A DNA stretch of 64,000 nucleotides from Paenibacillus pinistramenti (GTDB lineage Bacteria > Bacillota > Bacilli > Paenibacillales > Paenibacillaceae), in NCBI RefSeq assembly GCF_005869875.1, contig NZ_VAWG01000002.1:496001-560000 (forward strand), written 5' to 3'. Positions within the stretch are counted from its first letter, which is position 1. Every line of letters begins with the position of its first letter. The notes under the pieces are model-generated. The model did no database searches, was not told the DNA's origin, and worked only from the letters and a program-made list of their open reading frames with translations. Positions 51,510 to 61,875 of this stretch are shown here, one piece after another. Made by a program: the position numbers and the translations under genes.

Positions 51510-52277
51510 CTAAGTCACCCATCCTCCATTCGGACTGATGATTTGTCCTGTAATGTAGCCGGACTCCGGCAAAGCCAGAAAATAAACAAGCGAAGATATT
51601 TCATCAGGCGCTGCCAGTCTGCCCGCAGGGATCTCCTCTTCCAGCTGCCGGATCTCTTCAGCCGAGAATCCGCTCATCATATCCGTCTGAACAGCCCCGG
51701 GGGCGACCGCATTTACCGTTACTCCAGAAGGCGCAAGCTCCTTGGCAAGCGCTTTGGTGAAGGCATTAACCCCGCCTTTGGCGGCAGAGTAGACAACCTC
51801 ACAGGAAGCCCCCGAGATTCCCCAAACGGAACTAACATTAATGATCCGCCCGAACCGCTGGCTGACCATGTAAGGCATAAACGCCTGGCTGCACAAAAAT
51901 ACGCCCTTCAAATTGACGTCCATCACTTCGTCCCATTCTTCCTCAGTAACGTCGGTCAACATTCCATACTTCGCGACACCGGCATTGTTCACCAGAATAT
52001 CCGGATAAATGCCATGGTCTTCGAGTCTTGCCCGCATTCTGGCGATTTCCCCGGTTTTTCTGAGGTCCGCTGAAACGGTGTAGACCTTAGCCCCTAACTC
52101 CATACACTGTCTTGCCACTTCATTCGCCGCTTCATGCGATTTGCTGTAATGAATGACAATATTCATGCCGACTGAAGCAAACCGCTCCGCGATTTTAGCG
52201 CCAATTCCCCTGCTGGCTCCCGTCACTAAGACGGTCATTTCTCCAATCGTCTTCTCTCTCCCGTTCAATGCTGTCAC
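51510..52277 (-). CDS. ymfI: YmfI-type short-chain dehydrogenase (FabG-like)
   Basis: A 255-residue SDR with VLVTGASRGIGAKIA, NNAG (LVNNAGVAKYG), catalytic Ser (VSSVWG) and YSAAKGG, close to 3-oxoacyl reductases (FabG). Substrate unknown. The GTG at 52277 overlaps the ymfH stop by four bases (GTGA), so it is translationally coupled to the M16 peptidase pair. An in-frame ATG fourteen codons in is a weaker alternative. It is distinct from the SDR at 3556-4362. Confidence 0.9.
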   Translation of the reverse strand: MTALNGREKTIGEMTVLVTGASRGIGAKIAERFASVGMNIVIHYSKSHEAANEVARQCMELGAKVYTVSADLRKTGEIARMRARLEDHGIYPDILVNNAGVAKYGMLTDVTEEEWDEVMDVNLKGVFLCSQAFMPYMVSQRFGRIINVSSVWGISGASCEVVYSAAKGGVNAFTKALAKELAPSGVTVNAVAPGAVQTDMMSGFSAEEIRQLEEEIPAGRLAAPDEISSLVYFLALPESGYITGQIISPNGGWVT

Positions 52278-53557
52278 TCAGGGCTTACCACAAGCGATAC
52301 GGCCAGCTGATTCCAGTCCGTGTGCTCCTTAAGCCGCTCATTCACTTCATCAAGTGTTATGGATTCATACAACTGAACAATTGAGAACAGGTCGCCGCCG
52401 CGGAAGCGGTAGCGCGTAAACTCATGGGCAATATTTTCCGGGGAATTCAGCATCCGCAGGTAGCCGCCGATCTTCTTCTTCACGGCCCGTTCAAAATCAG
52501 AACGTTCGAAACCGGCTTCAGCAAGCTTTGTCACTTCCTCTTTCACTGTGGAAATCAGCAGGTCCGGATCTCTTGTATCCCCGCCAACCGCCGAGAAGGA
52601 ATAGTTAGTATCACTGTTGAACTCATGGCCGAAGCTGTCCGAGATCAATTCCATATCATACAGCTTTTGATACAGCTTGGTACTGGAGCCAAACAGCAGA
52701 TCAAGCATCAGCTTCGTCACCAGATCTCTGCGGATCAGCTGTTCGCCGGCAAGCCCGACACGGGTGTCCTTGAAGCCAAACAGGCATTTCGGCAGGGACA
52801 CAGGCAGTTTGATGACTTTCTTGGCTTCGGCGACGGCGTTCGGCTCCTGATCAAAAATACGCTCGATACTGCCCTGCGGTTTGTAATCCTTCTTGACTTG
52901 ATTCTCTCTCACCAGCTCCAGCACCCGTTCCGGTTCTACACCGCCGACAACAAACAGAAGCATATTGCTTGGATGGTAAAAAGCGTTATAGCACGTGTAC
53001 AGCGTCTCTTTGGTGATCGTGCCGATGGATTCAACCGTTCCGGCAATATCAATGTGCACAGGATGCACCTTATAGAAGGCTTCAATTAGCCCGAAATAGA
53101 CGCGCCAGTCCGGATTGTCCTGATACATATTGATTTCCTGTCCGATGATACCTTTCTCCTTCTCTACGTTCTGATCGGTAAAGTAAGGATTCTGAACAAA
53201 GTTAACAAGCGTTTCGATATTCTCATAAACGTGATCGGTTGCCGAGAACAGATATACAGTCTGGTTAAAGCTGGTAAAGGCGTTTGCCGAGGCACCGTTT
53301 GATGCGAAAGTTGAAAAAATATCTCCTTCCGGCTCTTCAAACATTTTGTGCTCAAGGAAATGAGCAATGCCGTCGGGAACCTTCACTTCGTCCTGGCCTT
53401 CGACTTTAAAGTGGTTATCTATGGACCCGTATTTCGTCGAGAAGGTAGCGTACGTTTTGGAAAAACCAGGCTTCGGCAGTACATACACCTCAAGCCCGTT
53501 ATCCATTTTCTCGTGATAGAGTGTCTCCTGCAGCTTGTCGTAAGTAATTTTCTCCAC
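52274..53557 (-). CDS. ymfH: M16-family zinc peptidase (YmfH-type, catalytic)
   Basis: A 427-residue insulinase-type peptidase. The inverted zinc motif HxxEH is present as HFLEHKMFE (about residues 67-75), with the downstream Glu region ENIETLVNF ... EKGIIGQEINMYQDNPDW. This is the catalytic half; ymfF lacks the motif, so the two probably form a heterodimer as in other paired M16 peptidases. GTG start at 53557, three bases after the ymfF stop, with AAGGAGG in the end of ymfF. Confidence 0.92.
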   Translation of the reverse strand: MEKITYDKLQETLYHEKMDNGLEVYVLPKPGFSKTYATFSTKYGSIDNHFKVEGQDEVKVPDGIAHFLEHKMFEEPEGDIFSTFASNGASANAFTSFNQTVYLFSATDHVYENIETLVNFVQNPYFTDQNVEKEKGIIGQEINMYQDNPDWRVYFGLIEAFYKVHPVHIDIAGTVESIGTITKETLYTCYNAFYHPSNMLLFVVGGVEPERVLELVRENQVKKDYKPQGSIERIFDQEPNAVAEAKKVIKLPVSLPKCLFGFKDTRVGLAGEQLIRRDLVTKLMLDLLFGSSTKLYQKLYDMELISDSFGHEFNSDTNYSFSAVGGDTRDPDLLISTVKEEVTKLAEAGFERSDFERAVKKKIGGYLRMLNSPENIAHEFTRYRFRGGDLFSIVQLYESITLDEVNERLKEHTDWNQLAVSLVVSPE

Positions 53558-53560
53558 CGG

Positions 53561-54841
53561 TTATTCCTCCTTCTGGCCCGTCAGGAAATAGATCGTATCC
53601 AAATGGAAGGTTTGAGCCGCATCCACTATATCCTGCTGGGTTACCGCTTCAACCTGGGCCAGCAGCTCTTCAGCCGGCCGGTCTTTACCTGACAGCACAC
53701 GGTTAAAATCATAGGCGATCATCTCAAAAGCGGAATCCTGCATTTCTTGCAGCTGGTTACGAATCATCGCTTTGGTCTGGCTCATTTCAAGTTCGCTGAT
53801 TTGACCCTGGCGCATGCTCTCCAGCTGCTCCTTGATGATGTTAAGCGCCTTTTCGTAATTTTGGATTTCAATGCCCGACTGAATAGTTGCCAGACCTTTG
53901 TGGCCGTCGTAGCGCGATGAGGCGTAATAAGCCAAACTGGCCTTTTCCCGCACATTGACAAACAGCTTGGAATGCGGGTAGCTGCCGAGAATACCGCTGT
54001 ACATGAGCGCCGAGGCATAACGGTCATCCCCATACGTAATCTCAGTCCGGAGGCCCATATTCAGCTTGCCCTGGTTAACGTTCAGGCGTTCGATGACGCT
54101 GTTTACCTCCCCTTTGCGGAACTCAACTGCGTCATGGCTGTATTCAGGAGAGCTGGTTCGGCTCAGCCGGAAGTATTTTTCAACTAGAGCTGTGACTTCC
54201 TCAAGCGTGGTATCGCCTACCACATAGAGATCGAGATGGGCGTTTTGCAGCCAGTCGCTGTAGGATTGGTACAAACTCTGCTCGGTGATCCCCTCCAGCT
54301 GCTCTCTGCTGCCAAGCGGGTTCAGGCGGTAAACGTCCCCTTTAAACATCTCTTCCATGCAGCGTTCTGCCGCATACCGGGCTTTATCATTAATAATGGA
54401 TTCAAGCTTCTTGCGCACATTGTCTTTCTCCGCTTTCACGTAGGAGCTGCGGAATCCCCCGTTCTCGGTCAGCGGATTGGTGAACACGTCACCCAGGAAT
54501 GAGAAGGTCTGCTGCAGCAGCGAATCGGCCGATTGAACAAAGTAGTCGTTGATGGTATCCATCCGGAACGTGACGATCTGGTAATTTCCCCGTTTATAAA
54601 TATCAAAGCCGAAGCCGGCCCCGTACATATGTTCAAGCTGTTCTCGGAAAAGCGTGGTCTCCGGATAAGAAGCCGTCCCTCTGCGAAGCACAAACGGCGT
54701 TAATGCGGCCTTGGTCACGGTCTCTTCCTTAAGCGGCACGCCGGCATAAAGCGAAACGGCAAACGTTTTGAAACGTTTGGTGGGCAGCACGTGCACCCGA
54801 ATCTGGTTCACCTGTCCCCGTTCAAACAGAGTTGTTGTCAA
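53561..54841 (-). CDS. ymfF: M16-family peptidase-like protein (YmfF-type, non-catalytic partner)
   Basis: A 426-residue M16 fold protein with no HxxEH; the equivalent region reads VLRRGTASYPETTLFREQLEHMYGAGFGF. The C-terminal half keeps the R/Y pattern expected of the substrate-binding partner (SLAYYASSRYDGHKGLATIQSGI). Predicted structural partner of YmfH. TTG at 54841 with AAGGGG about eight bases upstream is preferred to TTG 54847. Operon with ymfH, ymfI. Confidence 0.9.
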   Translation of the reverse strand: MTTTLFERGQVNQIRVHVLPTKRFKTFAVSLYAGVPLKEETVTKAALTPFVLRRGTASYPETTLFREQLEHMYGAGFGFDIYKRGNYQIVTFRMDTINDYFVQSADSLLQQTFSFLGDVFTNPLTENGGFRSSYVKAEKDNVRKKLESIINDKARYAAERCMEEMFKGDVYRLNPLGSREQLEGITEQSLYQSYSDWLQNAHLDLYVVGDTTLEEVTALVEKYFRLSRTSSPEYSHDAVEFRKGEVNSVIERLNVNQGKLNMGLRTEITYGDDRYASALMYSGILGSYPHSKLFVNVREKASLAYYASSRYDGHKGLATIQSGIEIQNYEKALNIIKEQLESMRQGQISELEMSQTKAMIRNQLQEMQDSAFEMIAYDFNRVLSGKDRPAEELLAQVEAVTQQDIVDAAQTFHLDTIYFLTGQKEE

Positions 54842-54964
54842 GGTCAAAACCCCTTTTCAAAAGACTGAAATTCATTTATGCCCAGAAAAATGTAGTTCCA
54901 TTCTATACCAATTAACACGAAAGAAGCAACCAAGACGAACGCTCGGCTGCTTCTTTAAGCCTCA

Positions 54965-55843
54965 TTACATGCAGAAGATATGCTGCCCGATTGTCTTCAC
55001 TTGAGGCCGGCTCCAGATCCATTTGGAGGTTGCAGTTTCAGGGTTAAAGTAATAGATGCAGCCGCCGGTAGGATCCCAGCCATTCAGGGCTTGGCGTACA
55101 GCCTTTTTAGAAGATTCGTTAGGCGTCAGCCAGATCTGTCCGTCTGCAACCGCTGTAAAGGCACCGGGCTGAAAAATAACGCCGGAGACAGTATTCGGAA
55201 AATCAGGCGATTTGACACGGTTCAAAATGACCGCCGCTACTGCCACCTGCCCTTCGAAAGGCTCACCGCGCGCTTCGCCGTTGACTGCATTGGCCATTAT
55301 GTTCAGATCATTTTCAGTTAAGTTCAAAGCATTTGCTGAACCAAGCGACGCTGCTTTCTCTTCACCTCCGCCCGCATTGCCTGCGGTATTTCCGGCAGTG
55401 GTTCCGGTATGGGCTCCAGCATTGCCCGCTTTACCGGCTGCAGTATCGGGGTTCGGATTGTAAGAGGAGGCCTGCGGCTTCCAGTTCTTAGTGGCATTAT
55501 AAAGCTTCAGCTTTGTTTTTGCCCCGGCAACGCCGTCCGGCTTAATTCCAAACTTCTTCTGAAAAGTGTAGACCGCATCCCGGGTTGTCGTACCGTAATG
55601 GCTGTCCAGATCCCCATTGTAGTAACCAAGAAACTTTAACCGTCCCTGCAGTTCATACACATCCTGCCCATAGGCACCGACCTGCATGATCTGGGAAGAG
55701 AACGCAGGCGTGGACAGCTCTGCTGAGGACTGGCTGCTCTCCTGTCCCTGGTCTTCCGGCTCATGGAAATAAATCGATCCGACAACCATGCTGACCAGTG
55801 TAAGCATTAAACCGGCTGAAATCCAGTTTCTCATATTTGTCAT
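54965..55843 (-). CDS. sleB: Spore cortex-lytic enzyme SleB-like
   Basis: 292 residues. N-terminal signal/anchor helix (MRNWISAGLMLTLVSMVVGSIYF), a peptidoglycan-binding repeat (QVGAYGQDVYELQGRLKFLGYYNGDLDSHYGTTTRDAVYTFQKKFG, about 55-105), an Asn/Gly/Ala-rich linker with repeated GNAG/GNTAG, and a C-terminal cell-wall hydrolase_2 domain with the catalytic Glu in NAVNGEARGEPFEGQVAVAAVILNR. It is a lytic transglycosylase acting on muramic-delta-lactam cortex during germination. ATG at 55843 with AAAGG rather far upstream (about 14 bases). A sigma-G/F promoter lies upstream. No ypeB partner adjacent. Confidence 0.88.
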   Translation of the reverse strand: MTNMRNWISAGLMLTLVSMVVGSIYFHEPEDQGQESSQSSAELSTPAFSSQIMQVGAYGQDVYELQGRLKFLGYYNGDLDSHYGTTTRDAVYTFQKKFGIKPDGVAGAKTKLKLYNATKNWKPQASSYNPNPDTAAGKAGNAGAHTGTTAGNTAGNAGGGEEKAASLGSANALNLTENDLNIMANAVNGEARGEPFEGQVAVAAVILNRVKSPDFPNTVSGVIFQPGAFTAVADGQIWLTPNESSKKAVRQALNGWDPTGGCIYYFNPETATSKWIWSRPQVKTIGQHIFCM

Positions 55844-55892
55844 ACGCTTTAGCTCTACCTTTCTCTGTGGTTTAACCAAGTGTGGGTAACTT

Positions 55893-55922
55893 TAGTATGA
55901 CAACCACATTCCGTTCCTATGC
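55893..55922 (-). promoter_or_regulatory. Sigma-G/F-type forespore promoter of sleB
   Basis: Minus strand GCATA (55918-55922), 18-base spacer, CATACTA (55893-55899), matching GHATR-N18-CATWHTA fully; about 50 bases before the sleB start. Confidence 0.78.
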
Positions 55923-55945
55923 ATCTTTTGAGGAAGGCAGAATAG

Positions 55946-55980
55946 CAAAAAAGACGTCCCGGCACAACAGCAGGACGCCT
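55946..55980 (-). terminator. Intrinsic terminator of ftsK/spoIIIE
   Basis: AGGCGTCC with GGACGTCT (8 bp, one G-U) and a 13-base loop, then TTTTTTGC on the minus strand. Confidence 0.78.
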
Positions 55981-55992
55981 TTCTCTTAAACG

Positions 55993-58773
55993 TTATGAAC
56001 TAATTCGGTTCTGATTGTACTGCTCCATGGACACCAGCACCTCTCGCGGCTTGCTGCCTTCATAAGGGCCGACTATCCCCCGCGCCTCCATGGAATCAAT
56101 CAGACGTGCGGCGCGGGTATAACCGATCCGCATACGCCGCTGAAGCAGGGATACGGATGCCTGCTTGGCCTCGAGGATTATCTGCACGGCCTGATCATAA
56201 AGCTCATCAAGCACCTCCTCCAGCTCCTGCTGGGTGTCATCGACTTCAGGAACAAGAGACTCGTCATATTCAGCTTGTCCCTGGCTGCTCACATAGTGAA
56301 CAATCGTCTCGACCTCCTGGTCACTCATAAACGCCCCCTGAACCCGCACCGGCTTGGACGCCCCCATAGGCATGAAGAGCATATCGCCCCGGCCCAGCAG
56401 TTTCTCCGCTCCCGCCATATCCAGAATCGTTCTGGAATCGACTTGAGACGAAACGCCAAACGCAATACGGGACGGGATATTGGCTTTGATAACCCCCGTA
56501 ATAACGTCAACGGAAGGACGCTGTGTTGCTATGATCAGATGAATACCGGCAGCCCGGGCCATCTGGGCCAGACGGGCAATTGCATCCTCTACATCGTTCG
56601 CAGCCACCATCATGAGGTCTGCAAGCTCGTCCACGATCACGACAATATAAGGGAGGATGGCGTCCGGATTATCCTTCATCAAATTGTTGTAGCCCTCGAT
56701 GTTCCGGGTACTCGATTTGGAGAATTTTTCATAACGCTTTTCCATTTCAACAACGATCTTCTTCAAAGCAAGAGAAGCGCGTTTCGGATCTGTTACTACC
56801 GGCGCCAGCAGATGCGGAATCCCGTTGTACACGTTAAGCTCGACCATTTTGGGATCGACCATCATAAACTTCACTTCATCCGGCTTTGCTTTGAACAAAA
56901 TGCTGGTAATGATGCCGTTAATACATACGGATTTGCCCGAGCCCGTAGCGCCCGCAACAAGCAAATGGGGCATCTTGGCCAGATTGCCGACGATCGTCTG
57001 TCCGGAAATATCCCGGCCGAAGGCGATGGATAGTTTGGATTCGGCTTCCTGGAAGGTCGAGGTTTCCATAACCTCTCTCATCGTAACAACGGAAACCTCG
57101 CTGTTCGGCACCTCAATACCAATCGCAGATTTGCCTGGAATCGGAGCTTCCATGCGAATATCCTTAGCAGCAAGCGCGAGAGCAATATCATCTGTCAAAC
57201 TCACGATCCGGCTGACTTTCACCCCGATATCCGGCTGAATCTCATAACGGGTGACCGCAGGTCCCCGTACAACCTCAAGCACCCTCGCTCTAACGCCAAA
57301 GCTCTCCAGCGTCGCTTCCAGCTTGCGGGCAGTGCCCATATAGTCGGCCTGATCACCGGATTTATTCCCGTTATTAGGCCTTGCCAGCAGACGGAATGGA
57401 GGAAGCTTGTACGGCTTAGGCTGAGGTTTAGGCGGTGCCGCGGCCGCGGCATTCTGCCCAGCAGAAGCAGCTGCAGCGGCCGGGGTTCCGCCCCCTTCTT
57501 CCCCTGCCGAAGTATTCTCGCCAGCATGGAACGCGTGCTCCATTTCTTCGCTGTCCTGATCTGTCAGACTGCCTGCATCACTCCGCGAAGCTTCAGAGCC
57601 GCTATAGCCGTGATCCTCATCCTCATCGGACAATGCGTCCTCATCAGCATCAGCAGAATAGAAATCGCGGTCTTCCTGTTCGTCAATGTACCCGCCGTTT
57701 TCCTTACGGATATGGTCGAAGAAGTCGCGAATGATAAGTCCGCGCTCTTCCTGCTCTTTAGGATTTATTACGATTGCAGGAGCAGGCCTGTCCATTCCAA
57801 GCCCGGAGAGGCTTATCTCTTTATCTCTAAACTCCCCTCTACCATAAGCAGGGCCCGCAGCAATGGCGGGGGAACTGCCTGCCTCAAAAGGCTCGTCGAA
57901 ATCAGCCGCTTCCTGCTCTTCTGTCAGCTCTTGATTGCCTTTATAACCCAGCAGCTGGAAAAAGATCGGCTTCTTCCGTCCAGTCCCGGAAGCCGCTGCA
58001 TCCGCCAAAGACTCGCTCGATGCCTCAAAATCTTCATCGTCGTCATCATCGTAAACCGGATTTACCGGCGCCGGACCCGTCTTTTTGTTTGATGCTGGCT
58101 TTGCTTTAACTTTTCCGCCTGCTGGAACCGCCCTTAGCGTCCGCAGCCTGCCGGCGATCAGCTCACCCATATTTAATAATCTTGATCGAACCAGTCTTCC
58201 CAGTTCTACAAAGGATAAATTCGTAATAAGCATAAAACTGATTGCGAACATCACAATCAGGATTAATTTGCTGCCAGTCAGTCCAAACAGCATATTAAGT
58301 AGAGCAAATTCGCCCGCACCTATGTATCCGCCGCTGATATCCAATTTATAAATGGAAACAGCGCCTCCATAATCCGGCATACTCAAAGCCTGCTGAAGAT
58401 CAGAGCCTGTTCTGCTTAGAATCCAGCCTGGAGTCATATTACCCGCCGGAGACTGCTTTAATTCCATGGTTGTGATGGTATTCATCAGCACAAAAGACAA
58501 TACGGCTAGCACCAGACCGCTCTTTCTGCTGCTCCATTTATTTGGCCAGTGACGTTGAATCATTACTGTAAGACCGGCGTATATGCCGATTAAAGGAATA
58601 ACAAAATAAAATTTACCAAGCAGCAGAGCCGCCATTTTGGACAACGACCTGCCGACCGCCGCTTCCCCCGACAAAGCAATAATAGACAAGGTAATCAGGA
58701 TGATCCCGTAGATTTCATACTTTAAAGTCCGGGTTAAGGCTGTCTTCTTCTTCTTGCGTTTCTTTGCGGCCAC
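55993..58773 (-). CDS. spoIIIE: DNA translocase FtsK/SpoIIIE
   Basis: A 926-residue septal DNA pump. N-terminal basic start (AAKKRKKKK), four membrane helices (about 20-190), an acidic low-complexity linker (about 235-460, with DDDDDEDFE and Ala/Pro stretches), then alpha/beta motor with Walker [13 protein letters not shown] and Walker [12 protein letters not shown], and the C-terminal gamma winged helix ([31 protein letters not shown]). Longer than Bacillus SpoIIIE (under 800 residues) because of the linker. GTG start at 58773 with GGAGGTG upstream. In the order tepA-ylzJ-ftsK. Confidence 0.95.
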   Translation of the reverse strand: MAAKKRKKKKTALTRTLKYEIYGIILITLSIIALSGEAAVGRSLSKMAALLLGKFYFVIPLIGIYAGLTVMIQRHWPNKWSSRKSGLVLAVLSFVLMNTITTMELKQSPAGNMTPGWILSRTGSDLQQALSMPDYGGAVSIYKLDISGGYIGAGEFALLNMLFGLTGSKLILIVMFAISFMLITNLSFVELGRLVRSRLLNMGELIAGRLRTLRAVPAGGKVKAKPASNKKTGPAPVNPVYDDDDDEDFEASSESLADAAASGTGRKKPIFFQLLGYKGNQELTEEQEAADFDEPFEAGSSPAIAAGPAYGRGEFRDKEISLSGLGMDRPAPAIVINPKEQEERGLIIRDFFDHIRKENGGYIDEQEDRDFYSADADEDALSDEDEDHGYSGSEASRSDAGSLTDQDSEEMEHAFHAGENTSAGEEGGGTPAAAAASAGQNAAAAAPPKPQPKPYKLPPFRLLARPNNGNKSGDQADYMGTARKLEATLESFGVRARVLEVVRGPAVTRYEIQPDIGVKVSRIVSLTDDIALALAAKDIRMEAPIPGKSAIGIEVPNSEVSVVTMREVMETSTFQEAESKLSIAFGRDISGQTIVGNLAKMPHLLVAGATGSGKSVCINGIITSILFKAKPDEVKFMMVDPKMVELNVYNGIPHLLAPVVTDPKRASLALKKIVVEMEKRYEKFSKSSTRNIEGYNNLMKDNPDAILPYIVVIVDELADLMMVAANDVEDAIARLAQMARAAGIHLIIATQRPSVDVITGVIKANIPSRIAFGVSSQVDSRTILDMAGAEKLLGRGDMLFMPMGASKPVRVQGAFMSDQEVETIVHYVSSQGQAEYDESLVPEVDDTQQELEEVLDELYDQAVQIILEAKQASVSLLQRRMRIGYTRAARLIDSMEARGIVGPYEGSKPREVLVSMEQYNQNRISS

Positions 58774-58838
58774 AGGAACACCTCCAGATGAATATTATAC
58801 CATATTCTCTGGAGGCTACCTAGACAAAACCCGCATCA

Positions 58839-59072
58839 TTATTGCTTATTCAGGAGGATGGGCATAAAGGCAATTTCTTGTCCCGGAGCCAGAGCAGGGT
58901 TCAAATAATCATTTAATCCGCAGCGGAGCAGACGGACAATCGTAGCTTTCTGATTGGCATCCATCCGCACCTGCATCAATATTCCGTTAAGATCCATCTC
59001 CATAAATTGCTCTTGCTGATCATACCCTTCCCAAAGCGCTTCCTCCGGTACGATGGTATAGATACTGCTCAT
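58839..59072 (-). CDS. ylzJ: YlzJ-like protein
   Basis: A 77-residue small protein of the YlzJ family, unknown function: [20 protein letters not shown], then [22 protein letters not shown] and the C-terminal [14 protein letters not shown]. Its ATG overlaps the tepA stop by four bases (ATGA), so it is translated with tepA. Position between tepA and ftsK is conserved in Bacillales. Confidence 0.88.
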   Translation of the reverse strand: MSSIYTIVPEEALWEGYDQQEQFMEMDLNGILMQVRMDANQKATIVRLLRCGLNDYLNPALAPGQEIAFMPILLNKQ

Positions 59073-59848
59073 TGAGTCAGACCTCCTTGATCCGATAAGG
59101 TCTTCTTGCCCTGAATCAGGCTGTTCAATTTGAGCATGGCCTCCCCAATGCCGCCAACCGCATCAATTAAACCAAATTTAACAGCGTCATGCCCGCCGAC
59201 AGCCGTCCCGATGTCCCGATTCAGTTCGCCGGTCTTAAACATCAGCTCCTTGAATTTCTCTTCCGTAATGGAAGAGTGGCTGGTCACGAATTTGACGACA
59301 CGCTCCTGCATCTTCTCAATGTATTCAAAGGTTTGCGGAACACCAATGACCAGTCCGGTCATTCGGATGGGGTGTATGGTCATTGTGGCACTTTCGGCAA
59401 TTAAGGAATAATCAGATGAGACGGCAATCGGCACACCAATGCTGTGACCGCCCCCGATGACTACGGTGACTGTCGGCTTCGTAAGAGAAGAGATCATTTC
59501 AGCAATTGCAAGCCCAGCCTCCACATCCCCTCCCACTGTATTCAGCATAACTAGAATGCCTTCAATTTTCGGATTCTGCTCTGCCGCAACAAGCTGGGGA
59601 ATCAAATGCTCATATTTCGTTGTTTTGTTCTGCGGCGGCAGCATAATATGGCCTTCAATTTGACCGATGATGGTCAAGCAATAAATGTCGGATGCTTCTG
59701 CAGTTGGAACCGAAGTTTGCCCCAGCTGCTGAATGGATTCAATAGCCTGTGACCCGGCTGCCTCCGGACCGCCAGGCCCCGGAGCTGGGTTAGGAATCGT
59801 CTCCGGTGTTTCATTGTCCGGCCCCTGTATCAAAGAACGTCTGCTCAT
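59069..59848 (-). CDS. tepA: ClpP-like translocation-enhancing protease TepA (YmfB)
   Basis: 259 residues. A ~50-residue Pro/Gly-rich N-terminal extension is followed by a ClpP/crotonase-fold serine peptidase: [18 protein letters not shown], nucleophile Ser in [11 protein letters not shown], and the catalytic His in TIHPIRMTG. Lacks features for ClpX/ClpA binding seen in true ClpP. In Bacillus TepA was linked to protein export and degradation of spore proteins. First gene of the tepA-ylzJ-ftsK run; it is separated from rnjB by a terminator. Confidence 0.92.
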   Translation of the reverse strand: MSRRSLIQGPDNETPETIPNPAPGPGGPEAAGSQAIESIQQLGQTSVPTAEASDIYCLTIIGQIEGHIMLPPQNKTTKYEHLIPQLVAAEQNPKIEGILVMLNTVGGDVEAGLAIAEMISSLTKPTVTVVIGGGHSIGVPIAVSSDYSLIAESATMTIHPIRMTGLVIGVPQTFEYIEKMQERVVKFVTSHSSITEEKFKELMFKTGELNRDIGTAVGGHDAVKFGLIDAVGGIGEAMLKLNSLIQGKKTLSDQGGLTQ

Positions 59849-59910
59849 GCTCTCATTCCTTTCGGCTTCTCTTTGACAAGTAGTATGCCGACAAACCTGT
59901 CACAGCATGC

Positions 59911-59967
59911 AAAAAAGCCCCTCCTCCCTTAGAAACCGTCCAATGTTTCCAGGGAGAAGAGGCGACT
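59911..59967 (-). terminator. Intrinsic terminator of rnjB
   Basis: CGCCTCTTCTCCCT with AGGGAGGAGGGGC (imperfect) and an inner GGAAAC/GTTTC stem, then TTTTTTGC on the minus strand. Confidence 0.78.
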
Positions 59968-59987
59968 GTGTGACTGTTACAAGCAGA

Positions 59988-61667
59988 TTAAACTTCCATG
60001 ATGATCGGAAGAATCATTGGTCTGCGGCGGGTTTGCTCATAAAGGAAGCGTCCAAGCGCATCTTTAACATTCGTCTTCAGCGAAGCCCACTCGTTCACTT
60101 TCTCGATCATCAGCTTCTCAAGCGTACTGCTGACGATGCGGTTCGCTTCATCCAGAAGTCCCTCAGATTCACGAACATATACAAATCCTCTAGAGATAAT
60201 ATCCGGGCCGGAGACAATTTTGCCATCCTGCTTGCTCAGTGTTACGACAACAACCAAAATGCCGTCCTGGCTGAGCAGCTTGCGGTCACGCAGGACGATA
60301 TTCCCTACATCGCCTACACCGAGACCGTCAATCAGCACATTGCCTGCCGGAACTTTGCCGGCTTTGCGTGCGACACCATTTTGAATTTCTACTACATCTC
60401 CGATATCTACAAGGAAAATGTTCTCATGCTCAACGCCTACGCTTTCACCGAGCAAAGCATGTCTGCGAAGCATCCGGTATTCACCGTGGATCGGAATGAA
60501 ATATTTCGGCTTCATCAGGTTCAGCATCAGCTTCAGCTCTTCCTGACTGCCGTGTCCGGATACGTGAACACCGGAATTGGAGCCGCTGTAAATAACATTT
60601 GCGCCAAGGCGGAACAATTCGTCGATTGTCCGTCCGACATATTTTTCATTCCCCGGAACCGGTGTTGCAGCAATAATTACGGTATCTCCCGGCAAAATAT
60701 CCACTTTGCGGTGCGTGGAACGCGCCATCCGCGTCAAGGCAGACATTGGTTCGCCCTGTGAGCCCGTGCACAGAATGACTACCCGGTCGGCAGCCATCTT
60801 GTTCACTTCTTCCGGTTCGATGATCAAACCGTCCGGAATATCCAGATAGCCAAGATCGGAAGCAATGCCTACCACATTAACCATACTGCGTCCAATGATC
60901 GTTACTTTGCGCCCTGTATGGTAAGCGGCATCCATAACCTGCTGAATCCGGTGAACGTTGGAAGCAAAGGTTGCAACCACTACTCTTTGGTCGGCCTTTC
61001 TAAAGATGTCGTCAAGCACAACACCGACATTCTTCTCGGACGGGGTAAAGCCCGGCTTCTCGGCATTCGTACTGTCTGACAGCAGGGCCAAAACGCCGCG
61101 GGAGCCGATTTCGGCCATTCGCTGCAAATCAGCAAATTGTCCGTTGACAGGCGTATGGTCAAATTTGAAGTCACCGGTATGAACGACATTCCCTTCAGGT
61201 GTCTCTACGCAGACGCCGACGGAATCCGGAATACTGTGGTTTGTAGCAAAAAAGCTAACTTTCAGCGTGCTGCCCAGCTGGATCTCGGAATCCGCATCAA
61301 TCAGAATCCGCTTTGTTTCCCCGAGCAGGTTCGCTTCCTTCAATTTATTCTCAACAAGTCCGAGTGTCAGCTTTGTTCCGTAGACCGGAACATTCAAGTT
61401 CTTGAGTACGTACGGCAAACCGCCGATGTGGTCTTCGTGGCCGTGGGTCAATACAATCCCTCTGACCTTGTCGCGGTTCTCGGACAAATAGGAAATGTCT
61501 GGAATGACGATATCAATACCCAGCATGTCCTCCTCAGGGAATTTAAGACCTGCATCAATGACAACAATGTCATTGGCATACTGAATTACATACATGTTCT
61601 TCCCGATTTCGGCTACGCCGCCTAGCGCGAAGATACTTAGTTTGTCATTATTATTTTTTTTGGACAA
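59988..61667 (-). CDS. rnjB: Ribonuclease J (RnjB position)
   Basis: A 559-residue metallo-beta-lactamase/beta-CASP ribonuclease with 5'-exo and endo activity. Zinc motif LTHGHEDHIGGLPYVL (about 74-89), further ligands in HTGDFKFD and the C-terminal beta-CASP motif IPIHGEYRML. The last ~100 residues are the RNase J C-terminal domain. TTG start at 61667 with AGGAGGG about twelve bases upstream. The position dapA-rnjB-tepA matches Bacillus rnjB (ymfA). A long leader with a stem-loop lies upstream. Confidence 0.93.
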   Translation of the reverse strand: MSKKNNNDKLSIFALGGVAEIGKNMYVIQYANDIVVIDAGLKFPEEDMLGIDIVIPDISYLSENRDKVRGIVLTHGHEDHIGGLPYVLKNLNVPVYGTKLTLGLVENKLKEANLLGETKRILIDADSEIQLGSTLKVSFFATNHSIPDSVGVCVETPEGNVVHTGDFKFDHTPVNGQFADLQRMAEIGSRGVLALLSDSTNAEKPGFTPSEKNVGVVLDDIFRKADQRVVVATFASNVHRIQQVMDAAYHTGRKVTIIGRSMVNVVGIASDLGYLDIPDGLIIEPEEVNKMAADRVVILCTGSQGEPMSALTRMARSTHRKVDILPGDTVIIAATPVPGNEKYVGRTIDELFRLGANVIYSGSNSGVHVSGHGSQEELKLMLNLMKPKYFIPIHGEYRMLRRHALLGESVGVEHENIFLVDIGDVVEIQNGVARKAGKVPAGNVLIDGLGVGDVGNIVLRDRKLLSQDGILVVVVTLSKQDGKIVSGPDIISRGFVYVRESEGLLDEANRIVSSTLEKLMIEKVNEWASLKTNVKDALGRFLYEQTRRRPMILPIIMEV

Positions 61668-61766
61668 GACGATCTAACCCTCCTATAATTTTGGACGTCA
61701 TATTTTTTTGATTTAACGATATAAGAAAAGGACTTACTCCCCAAAAAGACAACATAAACGCAGTTG

Positions 61767-61833
61767 AAGAATAAACTTCCGCTGCTGGCGTCCCCAATGC
61801 GCATGTATCACTTTCTTCTGGAAGTTTGTTCTT
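61767..61833 (-). promoter_or_regulatory. Long stem-loop in the rnjB 5' leader
   Basis: AAGAATAAACTTCC (61767-61780) pairs over 14 bp with GGAAGTTTGTTCTT (61820-61833; one G-U-compatible mismatch) around a 39-base loop. It would lie in the mRNA leader about 100 bases before the start codon. Confidence 0.55.
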
Positions 61834-61875
61834 ATATTAAATTTAAAAATAAACCGCACCCAGTCACTTGAACCC

